Positions 1 through 7,105 of a stretch of DNA of 13,650 nt are shown piece after piece. This DNA comes from Candidatus Peribacteraceae bacterium (GTDB taxonomy: Bacteria > Patescibacteriota > Gracilibacteria > Peribacterales > Peribacteraceae). The notes beneath the pieces were generated by a model. That model was not told where the DNA came from. It saw only the letters and a list, made by a program, of their open reading frames with translations, and made no database searches. The position numbers and the translations under genes were made by a program. The stretch lies in the NCBI GenBank assembly GCA_022843885.1, contig JALHMU010000008.1:1-13650 (forward strand), given 5' to 3'. Within the stretch, counting starts at the first letter, position 1; the number at the start of each line of letters is the position of its first letter.

Positions 1-1153
1 ACTTTGCATTCACTTTGGGAAGGTTGGCGAACTGGAACTTCGGATGTTCCAACCATTGCATTTCACGCATGCGGCCGGGTCCTACAAGGAATCCGTACGG
101 ACCTTCATCGATTTGAGTAGGACTTACCTGACGCATCAAACGGAGCAACCGCTCTGGATGCTTATCCAGTTCAATTGTATCTGAAAAGTTCACACCTTCT
201 TTGATCGTGCGAGGATTAATAACTGTCCGGGCAACATCCTGTGTTTCCTTACTTGCATGGTATAACTTCACGCGAACTTTTAGATTTTGCGTACAGACAG
301 CTTGAAGCTGTGTATTGAAAAGTTCGACCTGTCGCATAATATTGATACCCGTCGTGCGTACTCCGTCCAAAATACGTGCAGCCAAATGAATCACTCCTGG
401 TTTATTGAGATTTTTTTCAATGATCGCGATATAGGGACCAATCGACATGCGCATACCTCCAATCAATGCTTGTCTACCACGGAGTGCATCGGGCAGCCCC
501 TCTTTCATTACTTGTAAACCTTCCAACCCATGCTTGCCGTAGCGCAACACGCGTCGCATCGCATCGGTGTCGAAGTTGGCTTCACAGAAGAGATATTCAA
601 CATCTTCGAGAGGAAGTTCAATGACGCCATCCGGCTGAACAAGTTGTGACTGCTGATCGAGGTTTGATTGATTGAGTTTCAATCGATCCTGTTCAATCGC
701 TTCAATAATTTCTGTCTGAGACAACGCTTGATCAGGTGATGCCAACGCCAAACGACCAACGTTCACGGAACGACGTTGTTCATGAATCATTTCACTCAAT
801 ACTGTAAGCAAGTCATCACGAACTTCGGTACGTCGTACTTCAACGGCACGAAGCGAGGAAAGAATCACGGGAACAATCGCGCGACGCCGGGATCTTTCAA
901 TTTGGATGATCTCATCATCTCGGCCATCGATCGTCATCATCACACGTGAATGTCCGCTTTTTCCAATGACATCAACACCATCGTGCGCAGCGAAGGAATT
1001 CACCTGTGCAATCTCATGATCATTACGAAGTGGCACGACCATATGTCCCCGCATTGAATGCGCGCCAGTGTCAGGATTGATAAACAGATCACCTAACGTT
1101 TCTGGATCCAGAAAGCCGTCGTTCGTAATAATAGGAGGATGACGGGGCGACAT
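1..1153 (-). CDS. Unrecognised protein, C-terminus beyond the window edge
   Basis: An uninterrupted minus-strand frame runs from an ATG at 1151-1153 to base 1, giving 384 residues with no stop, so the 3' end lies outside the window. It starts MSPRHPPIITNDGFLDPETL. I do not recognise a family. The protein looks soluble: there is no signal peptide or membrane segment, and charged residues are common. A region around residues 85-115 is rich in Arg and Ile/Val (IERSRRRAIVPVILSSLRAV), and residues around 140-170 look helical and Gln-rich. The start is supported by a promoter-like pair immediately upstream (TTGACA, 17 bases, TTTAAT), which would give a leader of only about five bases. There is no Shine-Dalgarno sequence. 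It lies 60 bases downstream of hppA on the same strand, so read-through from hppA is also possible. The long open frame and clean start make a real gene very likely; the function is unknown. Confidence 0.8.
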   Translation of the reverse strand, partial: MSPRHPPIITNDGFLDPETLGDLFINPDTGAHSMRGHMVVPLRNDHEIAQVNSFAAHDGVDVIGKSGHSRVMMTIDGRDDEIIQIERSRRRAIVPVILSSLRAVEVRRTEVRDDLLTVLSEMIHEQRRSVNVGRLALASPDQALSQTEIIEAIEQDRLKLNQSNLDQQSQLVQPDGVIELPLEDVEYLFCEANFDTDAMRRVLRYGKHGLEGLQVMKEGLPDALRGRQALIGGMRMSIGPYIAIIEKNLNKPGVIHLAARILDGVRTTGINIMRQVELFNTQLQAVCTQNLKVRVKLYHASKETQDVARTVINPRTIKEGVNFSDTIELDKHPERLLRLMRQVSPTQIDEGPYGFLVGPGRMREMQWLEHPKFQFANLPKVNAK

Positions 1154-1203
1154 AAAAGGAGAACATTAAACTGCTAAACGCAGAAAATGTCAAAGCTCCT
1201 TTT
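1154..1203 (-). terminator. Inverted repeat downstream of hppA, terminator-like
   Basis: Outer arms AAAAGGAG (1154-1161) and CTCCTTTT (1196-1203) pair perfectly. Inside them ACATT (1163-1167) pairs with AATGT (1186-1190), and CTGC (1171-1174) with GCAG (1180-1183), around a loop of taaac. Read on the minus strand it lies 10 bases after the hppA stop and ends in TTTT, so it could terminate hppA. It is AT-rich with internal bulges, so the strength is uncertain, and the T run directly abuts the next ATG. Confidence 0.45.
1165..1193 (-). promoter_or_regulatory. Sigma70-like promoter for the left-edge gene
   Basis: On the minus strand a perfect -35 TTGACA (1188-1193) is followed by 17 bases and TTTAAT (1165-1170, five of six matches to TATAAT). 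Transcription would begin near 1158, about five bases before the ATG at 1153, so the message would be nearly leaderless. The elements lie inside the inverted repeat at 1154-1203. The call rests on consensus matching only. Confidence 0.55.
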
Positions 1204-1213
1204 ATCCTTTTAA

Positions 1214-3319
1214 TTAGCCCAGGAAGCCGTTTGCGGTGTACAGGGCAGCAGTCAGAACCGACATGATCGACATCAATTTGAGCAAGATGTTGATCGATGG
1301 ACCAGACGTGTCCTTGAACGGATCGCCGACCGTGTCACCGACGACAGCAGCCTTGTGTTCATCGGATCCTTTGCCGCCGAGGTTCCCTGCTTCGATGTAC
1401 TTCTTGGCGTTGTCCCAGGCACCGCCTGAATTCGCCATCGAAAGTGCGAGCATTACGCCACACACAAGTGCACCAGCGAGGAATCCACCGAGTGCTTCTG
1501 CACCAAGCAAGAGACCAACGCCGAGTGGAACGAAGACCGAGATGAATGCAGGAAGAATCATTTCGCGAATAGCAGCGCTCGTTGCGATCGAGACACACTT
1601 GGCACTGTCGCCTTCCGCTTTGCCTTCCATGAGTCCTTTGATTTCGCGGAACTGACGACGAACTTCTTCAATCATTTTGAATGCTGCACGACCGACGGCA
1701 TTCATCGTGAGTGCGGCAAACAAGAATGGAATCATACCGCCGATGAGGAATCCAGCGAGGACAATCGGCTTCGTGAGATCGATAGACGTGATGTTTGCGC
1801 TTTCTGTGAATGCTGGGAGCAGTGCGAGTGCCGTGATAGCAGCGGAACCGATTGCGAATCCTTTTCCGATCGCAGCCGTTGTGTTTCCAGCAGCGTCGAG
1901 TTGATCCGTACGAGCGCGAACCTGCTTTGGAAGGTGTGCCATTTCAGCAATACCACCTGCGTTGTCAGCAACAGGGCCATAGGCATCGACAGCGAGTGCC
2001 GTAGCCAAGATCGAAAGCATACCAACGGCAGCGAGCGCGATACCGTACAAACCTGATTGCAAGAATCCAACCATGACGGCGAGCACGATCACGATGATAG
2101 GAAGCATCGTCGACATGTATCCGAGTGCGAGTCCGCTGATGATGACTGTTGCGGCGCCAGTCTTGGAGGACTTTGCGAGTTTCTGTACTGGTTTGAATTT
2201 TGCAGATGTGTAGTACTCCGTGAACCAGCCGATGGCGACACCAGCGATGAGACCACCGAAGAGTGAGATCAAAACAGAAAGCACAATTGCTGTATCAAGG
2301 AACAACCAGTATGCGATACCAGATGTACCGATGATGACGAAGATCGAACTCATGATCAGACCGTTGCGCAGTGCAACATCGACCTTCTTACTGCCTTTCT
2401 TTGTGCGAACGAAGAACGTTGCGAGCAATGATGCGATGATGCCCCAACCTGAAACGAGCAGTGGGAAGATGACAGCAGCATTGGAGACGACGTTCCCTGC
2501 ATTGCCTTCATAGGCCATACCCAAAATCATCGCAGCTGTAATAGAAGCGACGAAGCTTTCGAACAAGTCAGCACCCATACCTGCGATATCTCCGACGTTA
2601 TCACCGACGTTATCGGCGATCACAGCTGGGTTTCTTGGATCATCTTCTGGAATGTTCTTCTCTACTTTTCCGACGAGGTCAGCACCGACGTCAGCAGCTT
2701 TAGTGTAGATACCTCCACCGACACGAGCAAAGAGTGCAACGAGTGATCCACCGAAGCTAAAACCTGCGAGCGTGTGCAATGTCGAAGACAGTGGCAATGC
2801 AAACTGATAATTCAAAAGGAAGAAGGCGACAACGAGTCCGATGATACCGAGACCCGTGACCGAGAAGCCCATCGTTGAACCGGAAAGGAACGCGATGTGC
2901 AGACCAGAGGAAAGGCTCGTGCGTGCGGCGTTCGTCGTGCGGACGTTTGCAGCTGTTGCCGTGCGCATACCGATGAAACCTGCGAGGAAGGATAGAAGTC
3001 CGCCCGCAGCAAAGGCTGTCGAAACGAACGGCATCCCCCACTGACCAAGTTGTGCAGCTTCAAGACCTGTGTCGATGAAGACATACAAGAGTCCGCCACC
3101 GATGATGATGAACAGTACGATCAGTTGAAACTCTTTCCACATGAATGCCATTGCTCCTTTACGGATCTGTGCGGCGATGTGCTGCATTGCTTCATTGCCC
3201 GCTGGCATGAAGTGAATCTTCACATTGAAGAGCAAAGCGGCGAACAGCGCGACAATGCCTGTAAGCAGGACGAGCGCGAGAAGCAGCAAAAACGGATCCA
3301 AAGAAAGCAGGGTGGTCAT
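1214..3319 (-). CDS. hppA: Membrane-bound ion-translocating pyrophosphatase, K+-dependent type
   Basis: This 701-residue multi-helix membrane protein hydrolyses pyrophosphate and pumps H+ or Na+ across the cytoplasmic membrane. Family signatures are clear: DVGADLVGKVE at residues 210-220, DNVGDNVGDIAG from 236, the gate-region glutamate in DLFES (E254), VADNAGGIAEMA from 450, and GDTVGDPFKDTSGPS near 661-675. The GNTTAAIGKG stretch (478-487) has Ala and Gly where K+-independent enzymes have Lys and Thr, which places it in the K+-dependent class; the pumped ion cannot be decided by eye. The ATG at 3317-3319 begins MTTLLSLDPF and runs straight into the first helix. An upstream TTG at 3379 would add 20 unlikely residues. 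No Shine-Dalgarno sequence is present; the leader is pyrimidine-rich (CCTTCCTTTTTCCT). The gene lies 108 bases downstream of the YtxH-like gene. Confidence 0.97.
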   Translation of the reverse strand: MTTLLSLDPFLLLLALVLLTGIVALFAALLFNVKIHFMPAGNEAMQHIAAQIRKGAMAFMWKEFQLIVLFIIIGGGLLYVFIDTGLEAAQLGQWGMPFVSTAFAAGGLLSFLAGFIGMRTATAANVRTTNAARTSLSSGLHIAFLSGSTMGFSVTGLGIIGLVVAFFLLNYQFALPLSSTLHTLAGFSFGGSLVALFARVGGGIYTKAADVGADLVGKVEKNIPEDDPRNPAVIADNVGDNVGDIAGMGADLFESFVASITAAMILGMAYEGNAGNVVSNAAVIFPLLVSGWGIIASLLATFFVRTKKGSKKVDVALRNGLIMSSIFVIIGTSGIAYWLFLDTAIVLSVLISLFGGLIAGVAIGWFTEYYTSAKFKPVQKLAKSSKTGAATVIISGLALGYMSTMLPIIVIVLAVMVGFLQSGLYGIALAAVGMLSILATALAVDAYGPVADNAGGIAEMAHLPKQVRARTDQLDAAGNTTAAIGKGFAIGSAAITALALLPAFTESANITSIDLTKPIVLAGFLIGGMIPFLFAALTMNAVGRAAFKMIEEVRRQFREIKGLMEGKAEGDSAKCVSIATSAAIREMILPAFISVFVPLGVGLLLGAEALGGFLAGALVCGVMLALSMANSGGAWDNAKKYIEAGNLGGKGSDEHKAAVVGDTVGDPFKDTSGPSINILLKLMSIMSVLTAALYTANGFLG

Positions 3320-3427
3320 AGGAAAAAGGAAGGATGTCGAAAACGCAGAACATGCTACTCGCCTGCCCGCATTAGGCAAAGTCGAGTTTGTTCCGCGTTT
3401 ATGACAGTAAAAAGTCTCTGATGAAAC

Positions 3428-3769
3428 CTATTTTGACTTCGCTTTCTTCTTCATCTGCTTGGCCATGTTCATCGCTTCTTTCTCGCCTTTTTTGACGAGC
3501 TTCTTCACTTCTTTCTTCGCGCTGACGTACTGCTTGTTCGCGTATACCTTGGCTTGCTTGATGCTTTTCTGGACGCTGTCGCTCTCGACAAATTCCTTCA
3601 CATCTTTGGCGAGTTTGTCGCCGTCTTGTGAGAGGTGCTTCCCAAGAATTTTGGCAGCTTGCTGTGCATCAGGAGCGTTCGTCAATTCTTCGCGCAACTT
3701 CTTATTAGAGAACAAATATCCGGCCATCGCACCGCCGAGTGTACCGAGAAGGAGTGAAACTTTTTTCAT
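3428..3769 (-). CDS. YtxH-like small membrane-anchored stress protein
   Basis: A 113-residue protein with one short N-terminal hydrophobic segment (about residues 4-20, LLLGTLGGAMAGYLFS) followed by a long, highly charged helical region very rich in Lys (KKEVKKLVKKGEKEAMNMAK) ending in KKKAKSK. This matches the YtxH-like family layout: a glycine-containing anchor, then an amphipathic or coiled helix. Family members are often linked to general stress, but their biochemical role is not settled. The ATG at 3767-3769 is the natural start, since MKKVSLLLGTLGG opens directly into the anchor. No Shine-Dalgarno sequence is present. The leader contains ACTTTCCCCCTG, also found before the hibernation factor gene. 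Similar tails occur in other small anchored helical proteins, so the family call is moderate. Confidence 0.8.
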   Translation of the reverse strand: MKKVSLLLGTLGGAMAGYLFSNKKLREELTNAPDAQQAAKILGKHLSQDGDKLAKDVKEFVESDSVQKSIKQAKVYANKQYVSAKKEVKKLVKKGEKEAMNMAKQMKKKAKSK

Positions 3770-3775
3770 GTGTTA

Positions 3776-3787
3776 CAGGGGGAAAGT
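3776..3787 (-). repeat. 12-base leader motif ACTTTCCCCCTG, copy 1
   Basis: The minus strand reads ACTTTCCCCCTG, ending six bases before the YtxH-like ATG (3769). An identical 12-mer is found at 12010-12021, three bases before the hibernation factor ATG. I saw no third copy in the window. In both genes it coincides with the predicted transcript 5' end. Confidence 0.6.
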
Positions 3788-3793
3788 CCGTGA

Positions 3794-3821
3794 ATACTAA
3801 CATTGATGCAAATCCCATCAA
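3794..3821 (-). promoter_or_regulatory. Possible promoter of the YtxH-like gene
   Basis: Minus strand TTGATG (3816-3821), a 16-base spacer and TAGTAT (3794-3799). Each hexamer matches four of six consensus positions, so it is weak alone. The predicted start, seven bases after the -10, falls on the A at 3787, the first base of the ACTTTCCCCCTG motif. The independently predicted start of the hibernation factor gene lies at the same motif base, which raises confidence. Confidence 0.4.
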
Positions 3822-3880
3822 AGAATTTACCGTTTCTTTTCTCTGCGTCAGCGATCTCATGCCGCCCATGATTTCCCGCA

Positions 3881-3901
3881 GCGGCGATACCGTATCGCCG
3901 C
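3881..3901. repeat. Perfect inverted repeat, 10-base arms
   Basis: GCGGCGATAC (3881-3890), one central C, then GTATCGCCGC (3892-3901). In RNA this would form a GC-rich hairpin with the inner bases serving as the loop. It lies one base beyond the second hairpin (3903-3921), downstream of the uvrC stop. No T run follows on either strand, so it is not a standard intrinsic terminator. Confidence 0.7.
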
Positions 3902-3902
3902 A

Positions 3903-3921
3903 CTGCGACGGAGCGTCGCAG
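3903..3921 (-). terminator. Hairpin directly after the uvrC stop codon
   Basis: CTGCGACG (3903-3910), loop GAG, then CGTCGCAG (3914-3921): a perfect 8-base-pair stem starting on the base next to the uvrC stop (TAG, complement of 3922-3924). With the neighbouring hairpin it forms a tandem pair. The position suggests a role in uvrC mRNA 3'-end formation or protection. There is no T tract, so termination is only inferred. Confidence 0.45.
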
Positions 3922-6243
3922 CTACAATGCTTTGCGTAAAGCCTGAATCTGGGCTTCGCTCAGGACACTCTTCAATGCTTCATCCGTCGCAGCTTTGATG
4001 CCCTCGACGGATCCAAATGTTTTTAGAAGTTCTGTACGCGTCTTCGGCCCAATGCCTGCGATGCCATCAAGCGCGGACTGTGTCATCGCGCGCATGCCTT
4101 TGCCTTCGCGTAAGGAATTTGCGAAGCGATGCGCTTCATCACGGAGGCGTTGCAAGAGAAATGATGCGGGCGTATTTGGTGCGAGCGCGATCGAGTGTGA
4201 TTCGCCCGGCAAGAAGACTTCTTCATAGCGCTTCGCGAGACCCGCGACCGGAATATCGAGTGCATATTCTTTCAAGACGTCCACGACTGCATTCAGTTGT
4301 CCCTTGCCACCATCTATAAGGAGGAGATCTGGACGCGTCATGAACGATGGATCGATTTTGTTCTGGAATGCATCGAACATTACCGCGATTTCTTTGTCTG
4401 GTTCGTCGATTTTCAAAAACGCAGGGAGTGCAAGAAGATGCCGAAATCCAAGCGATGCATACAGATTTTCATCTGCATGATCCACACAGGAGTAGAGCTT
4501 TCCTTTTTTGATCGACTTTGTGATGCGACGCAGCAAGAAATGTAATAATTCGACGCGATGATCCGCGTGGACCCATACATGTGAGAGTGCGAATGATGTT
4601 TTTTGTGCCGCATGCACACGAGCAAAGCCGATGACTGTCTCTTCTTTTCGAAGGACAAAGAATTCGGTGTAGTCGAATGTTTCAAGCGGGCGCAATGTCG
4701 GTAAGATCCCCTGGATCTGTTCGATGTCTGATTTCTTCGCTCGGCCGGTGCACACCTTCTTTTCTTCCCACTCGGCTTCTTCCTGTTCGAACGACGTTAC
4801 CAAATATTTGAGACGTCGACGAAGGGCTTCCTGCAGCGATTTATAATCATCGATCTTTCCGTCTCCCAGTGAACGAATCGTGAACGAGCGATAGTGATCG
4901 CGCTTTGGTTTTCCATCATGCATCACGACCATACTGGCGCTGGTGTACTCACCGCCAAGATGAGAAATGTCATAGCCTTCGATACGCTTCGGTTTTGTCG
5001 GAAGTTTCAACTGCGTTTGCAACTCCTCTAATGCCGATTCGATATTGCGCGCTTCTGATTCCCACTTCGCTTCGCTCTGTTTCACTTTCTGTTCAGCATT
5101 CTTCATCGCGAGATCAAGCAGCGATGATTTTTTTCCGCGTTCAGGCACACGGAACGTCACACGTGCTTCGCGCTTTGCACATAACCATTCGGCGAGCACC
5201 GCGGCATCCGCAATATCACACGGCAGCAGAATGATTTCGGGAATATCTTGGGTCTCGGCGTAGTACTGCGGAATGAATTGCGACAGGATCGATCCGATGT
5301 CTTCCGCCCATCCTTGGAGTGAGAGCTGATACTCACTTAACAGCTTCCCGCCGCGCTTTCTGAGCAGGACGACCTGAGCCTTCCCCGATAACAATGCAAC
5401 GCCAATCGCATCCATGTCTTCTTTCGATGTGTCCGATACGATCTGTTTTTCTTTGAGTGATTCGATGTATTGAATGACATTGCGAAACTCCGCCGCTCGT
5501 TCGAATTTTTTCTCGGTCGCTGCTTGCTGCATCAATTCCTTTGCTCGCACCAAAACAGGATCGTACTGTCCTCGGAAAAACGAGACGACTGCGTCCATTC
5601 GCGCGCGATACTCTTCTTGTGACAATGTGCCCGTGCACAGTCCATTGCATTGTCCAATCTGCGACTCAAGGCAAGGCTTGAGTGCCGCCGTATTCTTCGG
5701 ATCACGATTCAGAATATCGAGTGACTTGGCGCAGGAGCGATACCCGAGCACTCGGTGCAACATGTCGAGCGTGTTCCGAAGCTCCCATGCCGTGAGGAAA
5801 GGTCCGAAGTACTTCGCTTTGTCATGTTCCATACGTCGCACGATTTCCGTACGAGGAAACGCATCCTGCATCGTGATCTTGAAATACACATGATGCTTAT
5901 CATCTTTCATAAGGACGTTGTATTTCGGTTTACGCTCCTTAATAAGATTCGTTTCTAAGAGAAGTGCTTCCAATTCTGTATTCGTGACGATCGCATCGAA
6001 ATCGTGGATTTGTTCGACCAATGCCATCTTCCATGGTCCTTGGCTTTTCATGCCGTCCGCAGCGACATAGCTTTTTAGACGATTGCGAAGATTCTTCGCT
6101 TTGCCGACATACAGAACATTTCCTTCTTTATCGAGCCAGCGATAGACACCAGGTTCCGTCGACGTTTTTGCGATACGCGCACGAATCGCCTTGAGAGCAG
6201 GGTTGCGCTTGTCGGCTGCCGACTCTGACGTCAGTTTGATCAT
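3922..6243 (-). CDS. uvrC: UvrABC system protein C with an inserted GNAT-like domain
   Basis: UvrC makes the two incisions flanking a lesion in nucleotide excision repair. At 773 residues it is well above the usual 600-odd. In order: GIY-YIG nuclease (about 30-110; Y34, Y45, K48, R55, E97, N109); four iron-sulfur-type cysteines (C171, C191, C199, C203, with a longer first gap than usual); a UVR motif (about 232-264); the RNase H-like nuclease with YDISH (D425), DDYKSL (D465/D466), LIDGGKGQL (D644) and DEAHRFA (H705); and a C-terminal helix-hairpin-helix region (about 722-762). All expected catalytic residues are present. The extra length is a domain at about 503-626, between the second and third catalytic acids. 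The ATG at 6241-6243 follows AAAGGT directly, with a possible -10 TATACT at 6259-6264. The start is 29 bases from the divergent glycosyltransferase start. Confidence 0.97.
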   Translation of the reverse strand: MIKLTSESAADKRNPALKAIRARIAKTSTEPGVYRWLDKEGNVLYVGKAKNLRNRLKSYVAADGMKSQGPWKMALVEQIHDFDAIVTNTELEALLLETNLIKERKPKYNVLMKDDKHHVYFKITMQDAFPRTEIVRRMEHDKAKYFGPFLTAWELRNTLDMLHRVLGYRSCAKSLDILNRDPKNTAALKPCLESQIGQCNGLCTGTLSQEEYRARMDAVVSFFRGQYDPVLVRAKELMQQAATEKKFERAAEFRNVIQYIESLKEKQIVSDTSKEDMDAIGVALLSGKAQVVLLRKRGGKLLSEYQLSLQGWAEDIGSILSQFIPQYYAETQDIPEIILLPCDIADAAVLAEWLCAKREARVTFRVPERGKKSSLLDLAMKNAEQKVKQSEAKWESEARNIESALEELQTQLKLPTKPKRIEGYDISHLGGEYTSASMVVMHDGKPKRDHYRSFTIRSLGDGKIDDYKSLQEALRRRLKYLVTSFEQEEAEWEEKKVCTGRAKKSDIEQIQGILPTLRPLETFDYTEFFVLRKEETVIGFARVHAAQKTSFALSHVWVHADHRVELLHFLLRRITKSIKKGKLYSCVDHADENLYASLGFRHLLALPAFLKIDEPDKEIAVMFDAFQNKIDPSFMTRPDLLLIDGGKGQLNAVVDVLKEYALDIPVAGLAKRYEEVFLPGESHSIALAPNTPASFLLQRLRDEAHRFANSLREGKGMRAMTQSALDGIAGIGPKTRTELLKTFGSVEGIKAATDEALKSVLSEAQIQALRKAL
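4366..4737 (-). other. GNAT-like domain inserted in the UvrC nuclease domain
   Basis: UvrC residues about 503-626 do not belong to standard UvrC. The pattern is that of a GNAT N-acyltransferase: a strand FFVLRK, strand TVIGFARVH, strand FALSHVWVHADHR, helix VELLHFLLRRITKSI, strand KLYSCVDHADE, then ENLYASLGFRHL, the typical late GNAT helix-turn. The acyl-CoA pyrophosphate loop (Q/R-x-x-G-x-G/A) is degenerate: R563 is followed by VELL without glycines. CoA binding is therefore doubtful and a binding-only role is possible. The frame is continuous on both sides, with conserved UvrC sequence resuming at PDLLLIDGG. Confidence 0.7.
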
Positions 6244-6272
6244 ACCTTTACATTAGAAAGTATAGCCGTACG

Positions 6273-7070
6273 ATGAACACTACGCAGATGAAAACTCTCG
6301 TTTCCGCCATCGTGCTCAATTATCGTTCATTTGCCGATACCGTGACGTGTGTCGAAGCACTCTTGAAACAAACTGTCATCGATGAATTGCAGATTTTATG
6401 CGTCGACAATTGTTCCGGTGATGGCACGGCTGAAAAACTCCGACAGAAATGGGATGATCATCCAAAAGTACGCGTCGTCGAGATGCAGAAGAACTACGGC
6501 TTTGGCGGTGGATGCAATCGCGCCGTCGGGATGAGTCGTGGAGAATTTCTCATCTTCATCAATCCTGATAACACCTTTCCACCTGATGGACTCGAAAAAA
6601 TGATCAACTGTATGAATGCTCATCCTGAATTGGGAATCCTCGGGCCGGGATTGGAATTTCCCGATGGAACACTGCGTCCCTCTGCCCGTCCGTATCCGCG
6701 CATCAGAGATATCATCTCCAAGCGTTTATTCCCGGCACGATGGGAAGCAAAGAATCAATTTACGAATACCGAACAGCTGGAATATGTCGATTGGGTCGTA
6801 GGAACATGTCTGATGATTCGACGAGATTTCTTCCATGCCATCGGCGGCTTCGACGAGCGTTATTTCCTTTTCTTTGAAGATACGGACCTGTGTCGCAAGG
6901 CAAACATGGCAGGAAAGAAGGTGGGATTCCACCCTGGGATTCGTATTGCAGATCGCAAGAAGCGTTTAAGCGATGGCGGTCTCTTCACGATCTTCCGGAA
7001 AAAGACTGCCCGAATCCACCTCAAAAGTGCCCTTCACTATTTCTGGAAATGGGCTGGTAAGAGCGCTTGA
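6273..7070 (+). CDS. Family 2 glycosyltransferase, WbbL/rhamnosyltransferase-like
   Basis: A 265-residue GT-A fold enzyme that likely transfers a nucleotide-sugar residue to a cell-surface glycan or lipid-linked acceptor on the cytoplasmic face. Visible motifs: N-terminal strand SAIVLNYRS, VDNCSGDGT, NYGFGGGCNRA, FINPDN in place of the DxD metal site, VVGTCLMIRRDFF, then GGFDERYFLFFEDTDLCRKA with the acidic pair expected near the catalytic base. This layout is typical of the WbbL-like subgroup; the sugar and acceptor cannot be read. There is no transmembrane anchor. ATG at 6273 (MNTTQMKTL) or 6288 (MKTLVSAIV) are both possible and neither has a Shine-Dalgarno sequence; I give the longer form. 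It diverges from uvrC by 29 bases and ends 35 bases before the L25 start, so the two may be co-transcribed. Confidence 0.9.
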   Translation: MNTTQMKTLVSAIVLNYRSFADTVTCVEALLKQTVIDELQILCVDNCSGDGTAEKLRQKWDDHPKVRVVEMQKNYGFGGGCNRAVGMSRGEFLIFINPDNTFPPDGLEKMINCMNAHPELGILGPGLEFPDGTLRPSARPYPRIRDIISKRLFPARWEAKNQFTNTEQLEYVDWVVGTCLMIRRDFFHAIGGFDERYFLFFEDTDLCRKANMAGKKVGFHPGIRIADRKKRLSDGGLFTIFRKKTARIHLKSALHYFWKWAGKSA

Positions 7071-7105
7071 CCAAGCGGGGAAGGAACGTGTACCCTTTTG
7101 GCCCA

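Noticed and set aside
1214..3319. Many open frames on the plus strand opposite hppA, and similar frames opposite uvrC and the ligase fusion
   Set aside because: They are antisense to clearly homologous genes, have unlikely residue composition and show no domain pattern.
3320..3379. A TTG start at 3379 extending hppA by 20 residues
   Set aside because: The extra residues (MPNAGRRVACSAF and following) do not resemble a pyrophosphatase N-terminus, and the ATG at 3319 leads directly into the first membrane helix.
7067..7105. A TTG or GTG start extending L25 upstream
   Set aside because: L25 proteins begin at the METLRL-like sequence, which corresponds to 7106.
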